From Bretschneidera sinensis (lineage: Eukaryota; Streptophyta; Magnoliopsida; Brassicales; Akaniaceae), in contig CM043700.1 of assembly GCA_023935145.1 (NCBI GenBank), positions 144,531,328 through 144,595,327 of the forward strand: 64,000 nucleotides of DNA, written 5' to 3'. Positions 54,688 through 64,000 of this stretch are shown piece by piece. Numbering within the stretch: the first letter of the stretch is position 1; each line of letters begins with the position of its first letter. The notes beneath the pieces were generated by a model that was given only the letters and a program-made list of their open reading frames with translations, was not told where the DNA came from and searched no databases. A program made the position numbers and the translations under genes.

Positions 54688-56754
54688 CTAAACATGATAA
54701 TAGGCAGGACAACCAAAGATATGAAAAGAATCATAATCAGTAGCAGGAGTACCTTTCCACATTTCCATTGGTGTTTTTCTGCCATTTACAGCTGCGGGCA
54801 ATCGGTTGATCAGGTGGCTAGCATAAACCAAAGCTTCAGCCCAAAAATGTTTCCCAAGTCCAGCACTCAGAAGCATACACCGGACCTTATCCACCAAAGT
54901 CCGGTTCATTCGTTCTGCCACCCCATTCTGCTGCGGTGTCTTCCGCACGGTGAAATGTCTGACAATACCTTCTTTTCGGCATAAGTCAAAGAATGGATCC
55001 TCTGTGTATTCTCCTCCGTTGTCTGATCTGAGCCGCTTAATCTTTCTGCCAGTTTGGGTTTCTATCAATTTCTTCCAATTTTGGAAGATCTCCAATACTT
55101 CATTTTTGCGTTTCATCGTGTACACCCACACACGACGAGAGTAATCATCAACAAAAGTAACAAACCAGTGTCTACCGCCAATCGATGCTGTTCGGGATGG
55201 TCCCCAAACGTCGGTATGCACATAATCAAGAATTCCCTTCGTTCGATGAATTGCAGTGTCGAACTTGATCCTGGTTTGTTTTCCCATAACACAATGCTCG
55301 CAAAAAGATAACTTGCAAGTCTTGGCACCTTTGAGTAAACCCTGCTTTGCTAGAATCTGCATGGACTTCTCCCCGGGATGACCCAGACGCATGTGCCAAA
55401 GTCTGGTCATGTCCGCATCAGTCTCGTCTAGCTTCTCACAAACTGTGGAAGCTCTACCTCCAATGGTACTCCCTTGTAGGAAGTACAGGTTGCCATGCTT
55501 CATTCCCTTCATGACCACTAGAGCTCCCATTACCACCTTGAGAACTCCGGCTTCAATGCTGATTCTGAACCCTTTCGAGTCCAGGGCTCCGAGTGAGATG
55601 AGGTTCTTTCGCAAGTCCGGTACATACCGAACTTCTGTCAATGGCTTGATAGTTCCATCATGCAATTTCAAATGGATGGTGCCTATCCCCTTCGTCTTAC
55701 AGGCAAAGTCGTTGCCTATAAGTACTGATCCACCGTCAATCTCTGTGAATTCAGCAAACCATTCCCGGTTGGGACACATGTGATAGGTGCATCCGGAATC
55801 TAAGATCCACTTGTCATATTGGGACATGAGTGAAGATCCGGTGAAAGCAAAATCCTCTTCATCACTAGCTGTGTTGGCTGTGGAGGGTTTATCCTTCTGC
55901 TGCCTTTTTAACTGTGGGCAATCCTTCTTCCAGTGTCCCTTGTTGCGACAGTAGGAACACTCATCTTTGGCAGGTCTTCGTCTGTCTGATGGACCACGAG
56001 ATCTGCTATGAGGCCTTGGTCGAGAATTTCTTCTATTCCCCTTGCTTGCAAGCTGTTTCGTTTCTGATCTGCCTCTAGCTGCAAAGGCTCCGCCGGAAGT
56101 ATCTCTGTGTATCTGCTTGTCTATCCTGCGACACTCATTGTTCTGAAGTACACTAGATACTTCGTCAAATTTAATCTTTTCTTTCCCGTACAACAGTGTG
56201 GTAATTAAGTGTTCATATGTGTCGGGCAAAGAATTTAACAAAAGCAGAGCTTTATCTTCATCTTGAATTTCGACATCCAAGTTTTGCAAATCAGCTAACA
56301 TTTTATTATAATTATTTAAATGTTCGGCCATAGATATACCTTCACGAAACTGGAACCCGAAGAGCCTTTTTTTCAAGTAGAGGCGGCTCTCTATGCTCTT
56401 CGTCATGTACTTGTCCTCCAATTTTTTCCAGAGTACCTTCGCATTTGCCTCCTTCATCACGAAGTACTTCTGGTCCTTCATGAGGCAAAGTCGGATTGTG
56501 CTGCAGGCCTGGCGATTCACCTTTTCCCAGTCTGCATCGGTCATATCCTCAGGCTTCTTCTCCTCCAGGGCAATCTCCAAGTCTTGCTGGAACAAGACAT
56601 CCCTCACTTCGCACTGCCACATGCCGAAGTTGTTCGTACCATCAAACTTTTCCACCTCAAACTTTGCGTTGGATGCTGTATTCCTTCGCGATGAGCTGCT
56701 CGTTGTGGAGCAGCTCGGTGTGGTGGTATCTGTATTATGCCTTTCTTCTGCCAT
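54688..56754 (-). CDS. copia gag-protease-integrase part
   Basis: 688 aa from ATG at 56754. UBN2-type gag (about residues 35-215), knuckle CSYCRNKGHWKKDC (266-279), protease ILDSGCTYHM, GAG-pre-integrase LWHMRLGHPG, integrase with DYVHTDVWG, LRSDNGGEY and QQNGVAERMNRT. It ends at TAG 54690-54688, after PAYYHV, in a place where related copia proteins continue. The downstream frame is the same. An Arg/Ser-rich stretch (about 225-262) precedes the knuckle. Confidence 0.93.
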   Translation of the reverse strand: MAEERHNTDTTTPSCSTTSSSSRRNTASNAKFEVEKFDGTNNFGMWQCEVRDVLFQQDLEIALEEKKPEDMTDADWEKVNRQACSTIRLCLMKDQKYFVMKEANAKVLWKKLEDKYMTKSIESRLYLKKRLFGFQFREGISMAEHLNNYNKMLADLQNLDVEIQDEDKALLLLNSLPDTYEHLITTLLYGKEKIKFDEVSSVLQNNECRRIDKQIHRDTSGGAFAARGRSETKQLASKGNRRNSRPRPHSRSRGPSDRRRPAKDECSYCRNKGHWKKDCPQLKRQQKDKPSTANTASDEEDFAFTGSSLMSQYDKWILDSGCTYHMCPNREWFAEFTEIDGGSVLIGNDFACKTKGIGTIHLKLHDGTIKPLTEVRYVPDLRKNLISLGALDSKGFRISIEAGVLKVVMGALVVMKGMKHGNLYFLQGSTIGGRASTVCEKLDETDADMTRLWHMRLGHPGEKSMQILAKQGLLKGAKTCKLSFCEHCVMGKQTRIKFDTAIHRTKGILDYVHTDVWGPSRTASIGGRHWFVTFVDDYSRRVWVYTMKRKNEVLEIFQNWKKLIETQTGRKIKRLRSDNGGEYTEDPFFDLCRKEGIVRHFTVRKTPQQNGVAERMNRTLVDKVRCMLLSAGLGKHFWAEALVYASHLINRLPAAVNGRKTPMEMWKGTPATDYDSFHIFGCPAYYHV

Positions 56755-57504
56755 GCTAACAATTTCCCGCTTTTAGAAAATTTCTCCAAAGGCTTCACTA
56801 AGGTAGAACAGCAACTTAGGAGCAAAATTACCAGAAACGGAGACTACGGTTGTGTCCGGAACGGCCGAAAATGGTGGGAACCAGTTTGAACTGGCAAAAA
56901 AGGGGCCAAAATCGGACCGAAAACAGCAAAAAATGAATCTGGTCAACGCCGGTCAATGGTCAACGCCGGTCAATGCCGGTCAGCGGTCAATGTCGGTCAA
57001 AGTCCGGTCAGCAGGTCCAAATGCGGGTCGGGTCAGATCTGGATCGGGTTGGTCCAATCGACCACGGGCTGGACTATTTTAAATGAGCTGGGCTTAATGA
57101 AGTGAACTGGGCTGGTCAACTCTGGGCTTGACCAATGGACTTGGGCTGGGGCTTGTGGCTTCTGGACTGGGCCAAGTCAAGTTTTGACTAGGCTTTCTGG
57201 TGTTGGGCTGGGCCTCTGCAACTGGGCTGAAAAAAAATGGGCTGGTCTGAGTAAAATGGGTCGAGTTGGTTTACTGAGTCACCGAGTTGACTCAGCTACT
57301 GTTCATCTTCTCTGCAAAAATTCTGAATTTCAGAGTTAAGGCCGCGTTTGGCAAAAAACATAAAAAAAAAACTTTAAACGGCTGCTACGGCCTCGTTTTA
57401 GCTCCGATTTCAACGCGTAAGATACCGTTGAACTCGTATCGACGAGCTCTGCAATTAAAACTCCAAATTTAAGGTGTTTGGATCTGGTCAGATTGTGGAC
57501 CTGA
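56755..57504 (-). promoter_or_regulatory. copia leader with GGTCAA (TTGACC) array
   Basis: Untranslated leader between primer site and gag. Six GGTCAA at 56941, 56951, 56958, 56968, 56985 and 56995 read TTGACC on the coding strand, the W-box core bound by WRKY factors. The spacing is regular at 7-17 bp. Whether they act is unknown. The rest of the leader (57040-57300) is rich in GGGCTGG/TGGGC repeats. Confidence 0.6.
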
Positions 57505-57520
57505 GCTCTGATACCATTTT

Positions 57521-57937
57521 TGTTATGCCCATGAGTAATCTAACACACACCAAACACACACAAACACAATAATTTACGAGGTTCGGCAATTTGCCTACAT
57601 CCCCGGGCAGAGACAGTTGATTTTGTATATTGAGGAGGAATTACAAAGAGAATGGAATTACAAAGAGAATGCTCACACTAGAAAGCAAACTACACCTCAC
57701 TCTTATGCTCTCTTCTCTTATTGATCATTCAGTTGCTCCCTCTATTTATACATGAAGGAGGGGAATCATAGAGAGGAAAAAACAAGAGCCCATCACATGG
57801 GCTCATATCTTTTCCACCGAAAGGTGGATTGAACTCAACAATGGCTGCTAAGAGATAATGGCTGCTGGAAAGAGTCAACAATGGCTGCTGGAGAGAGAGT
57901 CAATAATAGCTGCTGCAGATTGAGCCAAAATCCAACA
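57521..57937 (-). repeat. copia 5' LTR
   Basis: 417 bp. Holds the likely promoter: TATAAATAG on the minus strand near 57747. Confidence 0.95.
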
Positions 57938-57942
57938 ATGTC

Positions 57943-58282
57943 GTCTCTTCATATATGAATGCTAAGGTTATTAAATCTTTCATTATATAAATAGTTATGA
58001 CTTTTAATATTGCACGTCTTTTAATTTTTGTAAAATAGAATGTTATGTGTGAAAAATACAAAGAAAATAATTAGAGAAAAGGAAAGAAGAGATTAGGGTT
58101 GATTTAATTTTTTTAATTTGAAAGGGAAAGTGACCAGAGAGAGGAGATGAAGTTAAAGAAAAAATAAGGAGTGAAGTTTTCCAATTTAATTTATATTGCA
58201 CCACTCAAATTTACAGTATTGACTTGAGTCTGTTTTTTTTTTCTTTCCTTTTTTCAGGTTTGAGCTGTATTCCTTTTGCTAA
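57943..58282. other. intergenic, LEA2 upstream
   Basis: AT-rich. Nothing recognised apart from the flank duplicated at 51.19 kb beginning near 58270. Confidence 0.35.
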
Positions 58283-58308
58283 TTGAACTTGTATTTTGTG
58301 TATTTCCT

Positions 58309-58311
<3 letters not shown>

Positions 58312-58350
<39 letters not shown>
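58312..58350. repeat. (TA)n microsatellite at the TATA position of the LEA2 gene
   Basis: About 18 TA units ending just before ACTACAAACCCTAAAC. In the duplicated relic at 51.2 kb the same place holds TATGTATATAC. Confidence 0.92.
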
Positions 58351-58426
58351 TACAAACCCTAAACAGAAATCCTCACACCTAATTTCAAAGAACTTTCTTT
58401 CGATTTTCTTAAATTCTTTCCTGAAG

Positions 58427-59134
58427 ATGGTGCCTTCTGCTCGTGACAATCGCAACTGGAGGTGCATTGTTTTGACGCTAACTATGCTTTTTCTTTTGAG
58501 CTGTGCGTGTGTTTCTATAACATTACTGATTCTCACGCCTAAACTCCCTTCCTTCTCCATCAATTCAGTCTCTGTTGCCAATGTCACAGTCTCTGATAAT
58601 TATAATAACATAATCACAGCCAACTGGGATGTGAATTTCTCTGCTAAAAACCCAAACGACAAAGCTATATCTTTTGACAAGGTCAAAGCCACGGTCTTGC
58701 ATCATGGTTGCGTAAGTTACTCAAGCGCTGTTTCACCTTTCGAACTCCCTGGGAAATATCATTCCTTTCCATTACTTGCAAGCTTTGTGGGTATGTCCGT
58801 GAAAGGATTTGACGAGTGGGTTGCGTGTTCTGATATTGGGATTGTGAAGTTAAAGGTGGAGTTGATGGTTAATGCGAGGTATAAAGGAATGACATGGTTA
58901 AAGCCGAAGTATAAAGGAATGACATGGTTAAAGCCGATGATTACATTGAAAGTGGTTTGTGGGGATTTAGAGGTATCCTTATCACCCAGTCGGATCAATA
59001 TGCCGTCGTTGGGATCAAACTATTGCGAGGTTGATGGGCATTGGGGAGTCATTAGATATTTTCTAGTTGCAGGCGTGGCAATTGCTTTGGTTATGGTACT
59101 GCTAATTATCTGTTGCCACATAAATCGACAGTGA
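58427..59134 (+). CDS. LEA2/NHL (NDR1/HIN1-like) membrane protein
   Basis: Intronless, 235 aa. ATG at 58427 is chosen because the longer upstream frame starts inside the (TA)n promoter tract. Residues 14-36 (MLFLLSCACVSITLLILTP) form a membrane segment after a short basic N-terminus. An LEA_2-type beta domain follows (NVTVSDNYNN, NWDVNFSAKNPNDKAISFDKV). A second hydrophobic segment near the C-terminus (FLVAGVAIALVMVLLIICC) is less usual for NHL proteins. A 30-bp exact tandem duplication (58879-58908, 58909-58938) repeats KYKGMTWLKP in frame. NHL proteins sit at the plasma membrane and are often linked to defence or stress; the role of this one is unknown. A truncated duplicate is at 51190. 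Confidence 0.87.
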   Translation: MVPSARDNRNWRCIVLTLTMLFLLSCACVSITLLILTPKLPSFSINSVSVANVTVSDNYNNIITANWDVNFSAKNPNDKAISFDKVKATVLHHGCVSYSSAVSPFELPGKYHSFPLLASFVGMSVKGFDEWVACSDIGIVKLKVELMVNARYKGMTWLKPKYKGMTWLKPMITLKVVCGDLEVSLSPSRINMPSLGSNYCEVDGHWGVIRYFLVAGVAIALVMVLLIICCHINRQ

Positions 59135-61410
59135 CAATATGATTATTAAAGCTTCTTACTTTACCTTATTTTAGTGCTTTAGTTTGTTTTTCTTTCTCTC
59201 TAGTACTAATTGTTTTGTTCGGCATTAATAACTGAATAATAATAATACTATTATAGTTATAAATTGTGTTTATTATCATCACGTGTTTCTTTCTTTTTGG
59301 TTTTTTTATTTTTTATATATTATACTTTTTGATTTCATTGCAATTACTTTGTATGAGATTTTTTTTTTATCAGACGATAAAAATATTTGTGCATGTGATA
59401 AACCAAGTCAATACATGAATCTCTTCAATTAATCTGTGTTCCGACAAAAAAAATATGTTCATGCTCCATTTATTTGTTAGCGCACTTTACTTAAATAATT
59501 ATAGAACAAACATTTAATGGTCATGACAAAATATAACTTATCCAAAAATGACAAAAAAGGCATATATGCATGGATTTGAAGCATGATATAAGCTCAGGGT
59601 TTTCAAAATCTAAATCAAAATTGCACATATCACCGTTAAATTTAATCGAGTTTCAAACTGAATTCGAGTTTTGAAGTTAAACTCTTTAATCTTATCAAAC
59701 CAATCACAAATACCTAGAGAAGTTTGATATTTGAAACTTGCACATAAGCTCATTTAAAATATATTTTTTAAAATATGATATTTAATAATTATACTCCAAT
59801 ATGTTTTTATTTATTAAATGTAAAATATGGGTTTTTAAATACATTTTTTTTTTTAATTTAAGATAGCTGATCACAAATATTCATTCGAACTTAGAACTGA
59901 ATTTGAACTGGAGTTAAGTTTGTTTATCTTGTAGAGCCAAGCCCAAATATAAGGGAGTTAGACTAATGAAGATTACAACGAAGTTTGTTTTATGTTTTTA
60001 ATATATTATATATAATAATTTTATTTATTTAATATGGAATATATTTTTTTAAAGTTAATATTAATTTTATGTAGAATTTGTTGTTATTTATCAAATATAG
60101 GAATATATAAAAAAGTATAGTAAGAATGCTTGTGGGAGAATCAAACCTGACCTTTAGGTAAAATAGTTTTATTCTTAACGGGGATACAACATATTTTTCC
60201 ACAATGTCAATGCCACGTACCGGAAATATAAGAGAAACTCCAACAACTGCTATTATTTCACCCTTTGAAAATGGTGGACAAAACCAGATCATTCTGCGTG
60301 TGAGAATATTGTGGGTATTTCCCTACATATTGATCAATGAAATGAAGCAATCAAGTGATTGAAGTTAACCGTGGAGTTCATTGCCAATTCAAGGTTTAAG
60401 ATTATGATTGATAGAGAAAAAATGTGACATGAAGAAAAAACAATCTTTTTATCACTTAATAAAAAAGATGATTAAGAGAGATAAGAATATAAAATGATTA
60501 GTATTTTTTTTTATATGAGCAAATCGCAATCCTCTCATATTAAAATGATTGAAGAGTGGAAGTTAAAGTAAACTATTTTTTATTACAATTTTTTTTCGAA
60601 TTATCTTATTTTTCACTCGTCTCCCTTTTCCTTCATTTCATTCTACTAATCAGAGCCTAAGTGATGGGCATGGCCCTTTTGTGGGGATACTGTGGAGGTT
60701 GTGTTCTCTCTCAACTCCACCGATACAATGCTATTAAGAGAATGCATTGCTGGTGGAAATTAGAATATAATATTATGAAAATAATATAAATAATTACAAG
60801 TTAATTATTATCAAATGCGGATAATGGTATCAGACAGTTTTGAATTAATATCAAACAATTTGAAATCAAATTGTCAAAAATTAATCAGTTTGATTATAAT
60901 AAAAATAAATAAAAAAAATTAACAATCACCGAATACCTAACAATTTTACAAGTCTTTACCAAACAAGACTTAAGTTACCTTATCTCATTGTAAATAAAAA
61001 ATAAAAAAATAAAATTTGAGATAAGATATGGGAAAAGGTTGGCATATTGTAGCCAGAGATATTAATTTGTTAGGATAACAGAACCCTTTTAGAAAACAGT
61101 ATTGAGTGGTGAGACTGGTGTCTTTGGCAACCAAAGCTAAAAAGGCAGGTGTCCTTGGTCCTTAATAAAGTCTAGATTCTCCTATCGAGGTAGTGGCAAT
61201 TTCTGGCTGACCTCTCCATAGTCCATACTGTACAAGTATCAAAATAATATTAAAAGACATCCAACCCTTCCAAGGGGCAAAAAGGCAACCCTTAATTATG
61301 CACTAGCACCAATTAAGATTAGAATGAGTGTCTCTCTACGTTATGAATGATAGGCATAGGGGAGAAGTGTAAGACGAAAACAAAATATAGGAAAAGACGT
61401 AAAAAATCTA
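59135..61410. other. AT-rich intergenic DNA
   Basis: LEA2 3' UTR, then AT-rich DNA. 60285-60530 is the duplicate partner of 51713-51960. No gene recognised. Confidence 0.4.
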
Positions 61411-61419
61411 ATCTCATTG

Positions 61420-61613
61420 GCACTGTTTGGGAGAAAGATTTAAATAAATTTAAATTTATTTGTTTAAAATAAAAATTTAACTTGAAAAAATTTAAACAAA
61501 TTGATTTAAATTTTTTTCAAACTCCATCAATATTTGATTTTGACAGAGGATGAAAAAATAAAAATAAAAATTAATAGAATTTATCTTTGATTTTTTAATG
61601 CTCCCAAACTGCA
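61420..61613. mobile_element. candidate small MITE
   Basis: Ends GCACTGTTTGGGAG and CTCCCAAACTGC are inverted, flanking about 190 bp of AT-rich DNA with inner TTTAAATTT palindromes. Target duplication not seen. Confidence 0.4.
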
Positions 61614-62019
61614 AGGATTATGATTTATATCTATGAAAAGAAAATTCCAATCCTCTCATTCTTTTTTTGTCACATTTTTTTTCTTCTATCAAATGATAAG
61701 TTTTTTTGCTCAGTTTTTTTCTTCACTCTTTTCTTTCTTCCCATTTTCCCTCTTGACCAACCATAACCCTATAATTGGTAAAATATTTAAAAAAAAGAAG
61801 AAAAGAAAGGTTTGCATAGCATGATAAGGGTAAAAATCAAGTATATTACCAAGTTCCACATGCTACAAATGTTATAAAACAAAGTTAAACCCACTAGCAT
61901 CCATGTGGATTGTGATTATATATTATGTGTATGTATTTCTTGATTAAATTCTTAAAATAAAAATTCAAATACTGAATTCATATTCATATAAATTAAATTA
62001 ATTATATAATATATATTAA
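61614..62019. other. intergenic
   Basis: Nothing recognised. Confidence 0.3.
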
Positions 62020-62676
62020 TAATAAATCTAACTTATCACGTAGCACTTAAAGAAACTCGTGGATCACTTCCTTGCATTTCTTACTCTTTTCAGTAATTTC
62101 ACCCGATTGATGTTCGTTAACACCTTTTGTTTTTCTTAGAGCTTTCCTCGACTCTCTTTAAAATTCTTTCGTAAATATCTTTTTATTCTTTCAACATTTC
62201 TCTTAGTTCCGAAGTGTTTAAAGAAATAAAGTAATTTGAATCGAAGAAAAAAAGAAACCAAAAAAGATTTGATAAGAAAATAAAACAAAAACAAAAAAAC
62301 CTAAATTGTATATTAAAACCGTTTATATATGTTGCCACCATTTCTTCACATTGTATAAGTATCACTTAGCATGTAATGAATGCAACACCTAAACGTTTAG
62401 GTGTTGCCTTCTTCTTATTCTTTTTTTTCCTTATAATCTACAAACGACAATAGGAGTCTAATTTTTTTTCCTCATAACTTACAAACGATCACAAGTGTCC
62501 ATTTTTTTTTCAGCAAATCAGCTGCACCCCACCACCCATCTAATATTTTTTTTTTTCAAAAGAATTATTTTATTCAATAGTAAATCTTTCATATATATAT
62601 ATATATATTATTTTAATTCCATATCATATTTATCAAATTACTTCTTTACCCTTGTTTTAAAAACACAATTATTACA
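62020..62676 (+). mobile_element. 2.3-kb LTR family, copy D (5'-truncated)
   Basis: Begins inside the family's conserved block (AAATCTAACTTATCACGTAGCACTTAAAG, GTGGATCAC, CGATTGATGTTCGTTAACACC), matching A at about 5670 and B at about 22255, and runs to an end like AATTATTACA at about 62676. Only the 3' third is present. Confidence 0.72.
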
Positions 62677-62842
62677 ACAAACTATCAAAAGTGAGGTTGA
62701 GGTTGATGTTGATGTTAGTGACTGTAGTGATGAAACTTTCATACTCATTAGGCAGACCTATTAAAGCATAGGATATGAGATTCTTGGCGGAGAGTGGGGA
62801 GCAAGGGTATCTGCAATGGCTTTGAGATCCCGAAGATACTGT
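62677..62842 (-). pseudogene. copia gag fragment (minus strand)
   Basis: Minus-strand reading DLKAIADTLAPHSPPRISYALIGLPNEYESF is the end of a UBN2/copia gag helix region. It is cut on one side by LTR copy D and on the other by the LTR starting at 62843. Confidence 0.65.
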
Positions 62843-63110
62843 TGTTAGAGTATTAGCTGGCATAACAACCACCGAAAGATCAAGAGAGGATTTCAAAGAT
62901 TCTGTAGCAATTACCAGCCTGCAAAATCGCTAGTCTAGCTAGTTTGAATTTCAAATAACTTGTAATATCCATTTTATTCTCCTTTAGTTACTCAATTAGT
63001 TTTATGTAAATCTCTATATATACTAGTGAATACAAAGTAAACGGAATCAAGCCATTCTCTTCAAACGAGTATCTTTAGAATTCTATTTACTCTATTTTTA
63101 TAGTCTTTCA
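62843..63110 (+). mobile_element. 5' LTR of a decayed copia element
   Basis: TGTTAGAGTATTAGCTGG start, TAGTCTTTCA end, 268 bp, with TATATATACTAG near 63015. The primer site TGGTATCAGAGC follows immediately at 63111-63122, which fixes the right end. Confidence 0.8.
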
Positions 63111-63122
63111 TGGTATCAGAGC

Positions 63123-64000
63123 TAAAATAGGCAAACGTCTGATCCTTTCCAACAGCTTCTGCACAAACATCTTCTTCATCCTCTCCAGTTTTACTATGGC
63201 TTCCTCTGGTTCCATAAATTTTTCCTCTCCATCTACTTAACAGATTCAATCCATTTCACAACCCATCAGTAAAAAACTTGAAAGACACAATTACTTGACA
63301 TAGAGTGTTCAGTTTCAAGTTTTTCTTCAAAGTCATGATTTGAATAGTATGATTGATGGTTCTGAAGAAGCACCATCCAAGCTTCTTTCAGATGCCTCTC
63401 CTAATCCAGCTTATGCAATTTGGTTCAAGAAAGACAATTGTATTTTGAGCTGGTTACTAGCTTTTATTTATGAGAATCTAGTATCTATTATCTTTAGTCT
63501 GAAAACTTCCAAACAAGTTTGAGATTCTCTTCAGACTAGATTTTCAGCTACTTCAAGGTCCCGTATTGCTCTTCTTAAGAGACAGCTTCAAACTATCGTT
63601 CAAGGCAATCGATCATGCTCTACATTCCTTGAAGATGCTAAGCAATTGCTGATCATCTTACTACCGCAGGCCAACCTATGGATGATCAGGACTTCATCAC
63701 CTTTTTAATTGGTTGTGTTCGTGCCACCTTTACTCCATTTATTACATCTTACAATTTTGCTTGCAGGGATAAGGAATTATCTCTTGATGACTTTTAATCT
63801 GAACTTTTAAGTTTTGAAACACTGGTTGAAGCGCCTACTCCGATGCAAAATCAAAATTTTGCATTTACTGCAAATAATTCTAATTATAAAAAAAGGAAGT
63901 CTACAGGTACTGCTCCAAAATTTCAACAAGTTGTTACATCAGCACAGCCTCGTGGCCCTCCAAGATTTCACTCCAACAACGATTGTGCAGCTCCACATGA
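63123..64000 (+). pseudogene. copia gag, decayed, runs off the window
   Basis: ATG at about 63196 (MASSGSINFSS). The frame is broken by TAA soon after, by TAG in KLERHNYLT (Trp expected next), by TGA after TSKQV and by a frameshift near 63640. Recognisable UBN2 gag segments: AIWFKKDNCILSWLLAFI, DSLQTRFSATSRSRI, DDQDFITFLIGC. The zinc knuckle and pol would lie beyond 64000. Confidence 0.8.

Larger units (their letters stand above)
52180..57937 (-). mobile_element. full-length Ty1-copia element, Tnt1/Tork type, recent
   Basis: 5758 bp between perfect 5-bp duplications ATGTC (52175-52179 and 57938-57942). LTRs 52180-52608 (429 bp, 3' LTR) and 57521-57937 (417 bp, 5' LTR) differ by eye only by a 12-bp tandem duplication (CTCTACACCTCA) in the former. 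LTR ends are TGTTGGATTTTGG...GGGCATAACA on the coding strand. The TATA box is TATAAATAG. Primer site TGGTATCAGAGC on the minus strand at 57516-57505, four bases inside the 5' LTR. A purine tract AAGGTGGAGA precedes the 3' LTR. One gag-pol frame with a single TAG. Confidence 0.96.

Noticed and set aside
58283..58426. Longer N-terminal extension of the LEA2 protein (YIYIYIY run)
   Set aside because: It translates the (TA)n promoter repeat; the family-like start is ATG 58427, also conserved in the decayed duplicate.

Overview
The window is nuclear DNA of a flowering plant, almost certainly a eudicot. The evidence is GT-AG introns in two intact multi-exon genes, a plant-type initiator tRNA-Met gene, and a very dense load of plant retrotransposons (Ty1-copia, Ty3-gypsy, LINE, SINE) and MITE-like fold-backs in AT-rich intergenic DNA. 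The species cannot be fixed from sequence alone.

Layout. 1-300: tRNA-iMet(CAT). 0.5-7.0 kb: the broken remains of a UBA-domain gene on the plus strand, with hAT and LINE relics upstream and a 2.3-kb solo LTR sitting inside one of its exons. 7.2-8.7 kb: a fold-back MITE, a 500-bp solo LTR and a SINE. 9.4-14.1 kb (minus): an intact 12-exon gene for a hydroxyproline O-galactosyltransferase (HPGT1-like, 338 aa). I recall the UBA gene and HPGT1 being neighbours in Arabidopsis, so this looks like conserved microsynteny with one partner destroyed. 17.4-23.6 kb: a decayed minus-strand copia element carrying a second copy of the 2-kb LTR. 24.8-27.2 kb: a third copy, inverted.

27.7-39.0 kb is the most unusual part. 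A 49-bp satellite is interrupted by a 10.9-kb composite of Ty3-gypsy material. Five plus-strand LTRs with shortened internal regions are followed by three minus-strand LTRs and an LTR fragment. Both outer ends of the composite are LTR starts (TGATGC facing outward on both sides), and the block is flanked by a perfect 5-bp direct repeat ATGAG. Removing the block and one ATGAG restores the 49-bp period. A 1.2-kb solo LTR full of CCAGTCGACTGG palindromes is nested inside.

39-52 kb: an intact 11-coding-exon ABCC-type (MRP) ABC transporter (ABCC10-like, 1485 aa), surrounded by duplicated upstream segments and a stray exon-1 fragment that betray a lost tandem paralogue. 52.2-57.9 kb: a very young full-length Tnt1/Tork-type copia element (near-identical LTRs, TSD ATGTC, one in-frame TAG). 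58.4-59.1 kb: an intact LEA2/NHL-type membrane protein gene, whose decayed 5' duplicate lies at 51.2 kb. 62-64 kb: a truncated fourth copy of the 2-kb LTR and the 5' end of another decayed copia element that runs off the window.

The host genes have no evident pathway link: HPGT1 acts in Golgi arabinogalactan-protein glycosylation, the ABCC protein in membrane export, and the LEA2 protein at membranes. The window is mainly a record of retrotransposon insertion, tandem duplication and decay. Most dated nonsense codons in the gypsy copies are CAG or CGA changed to TAG or TGA, as expected from deamination of methylated cytosine.
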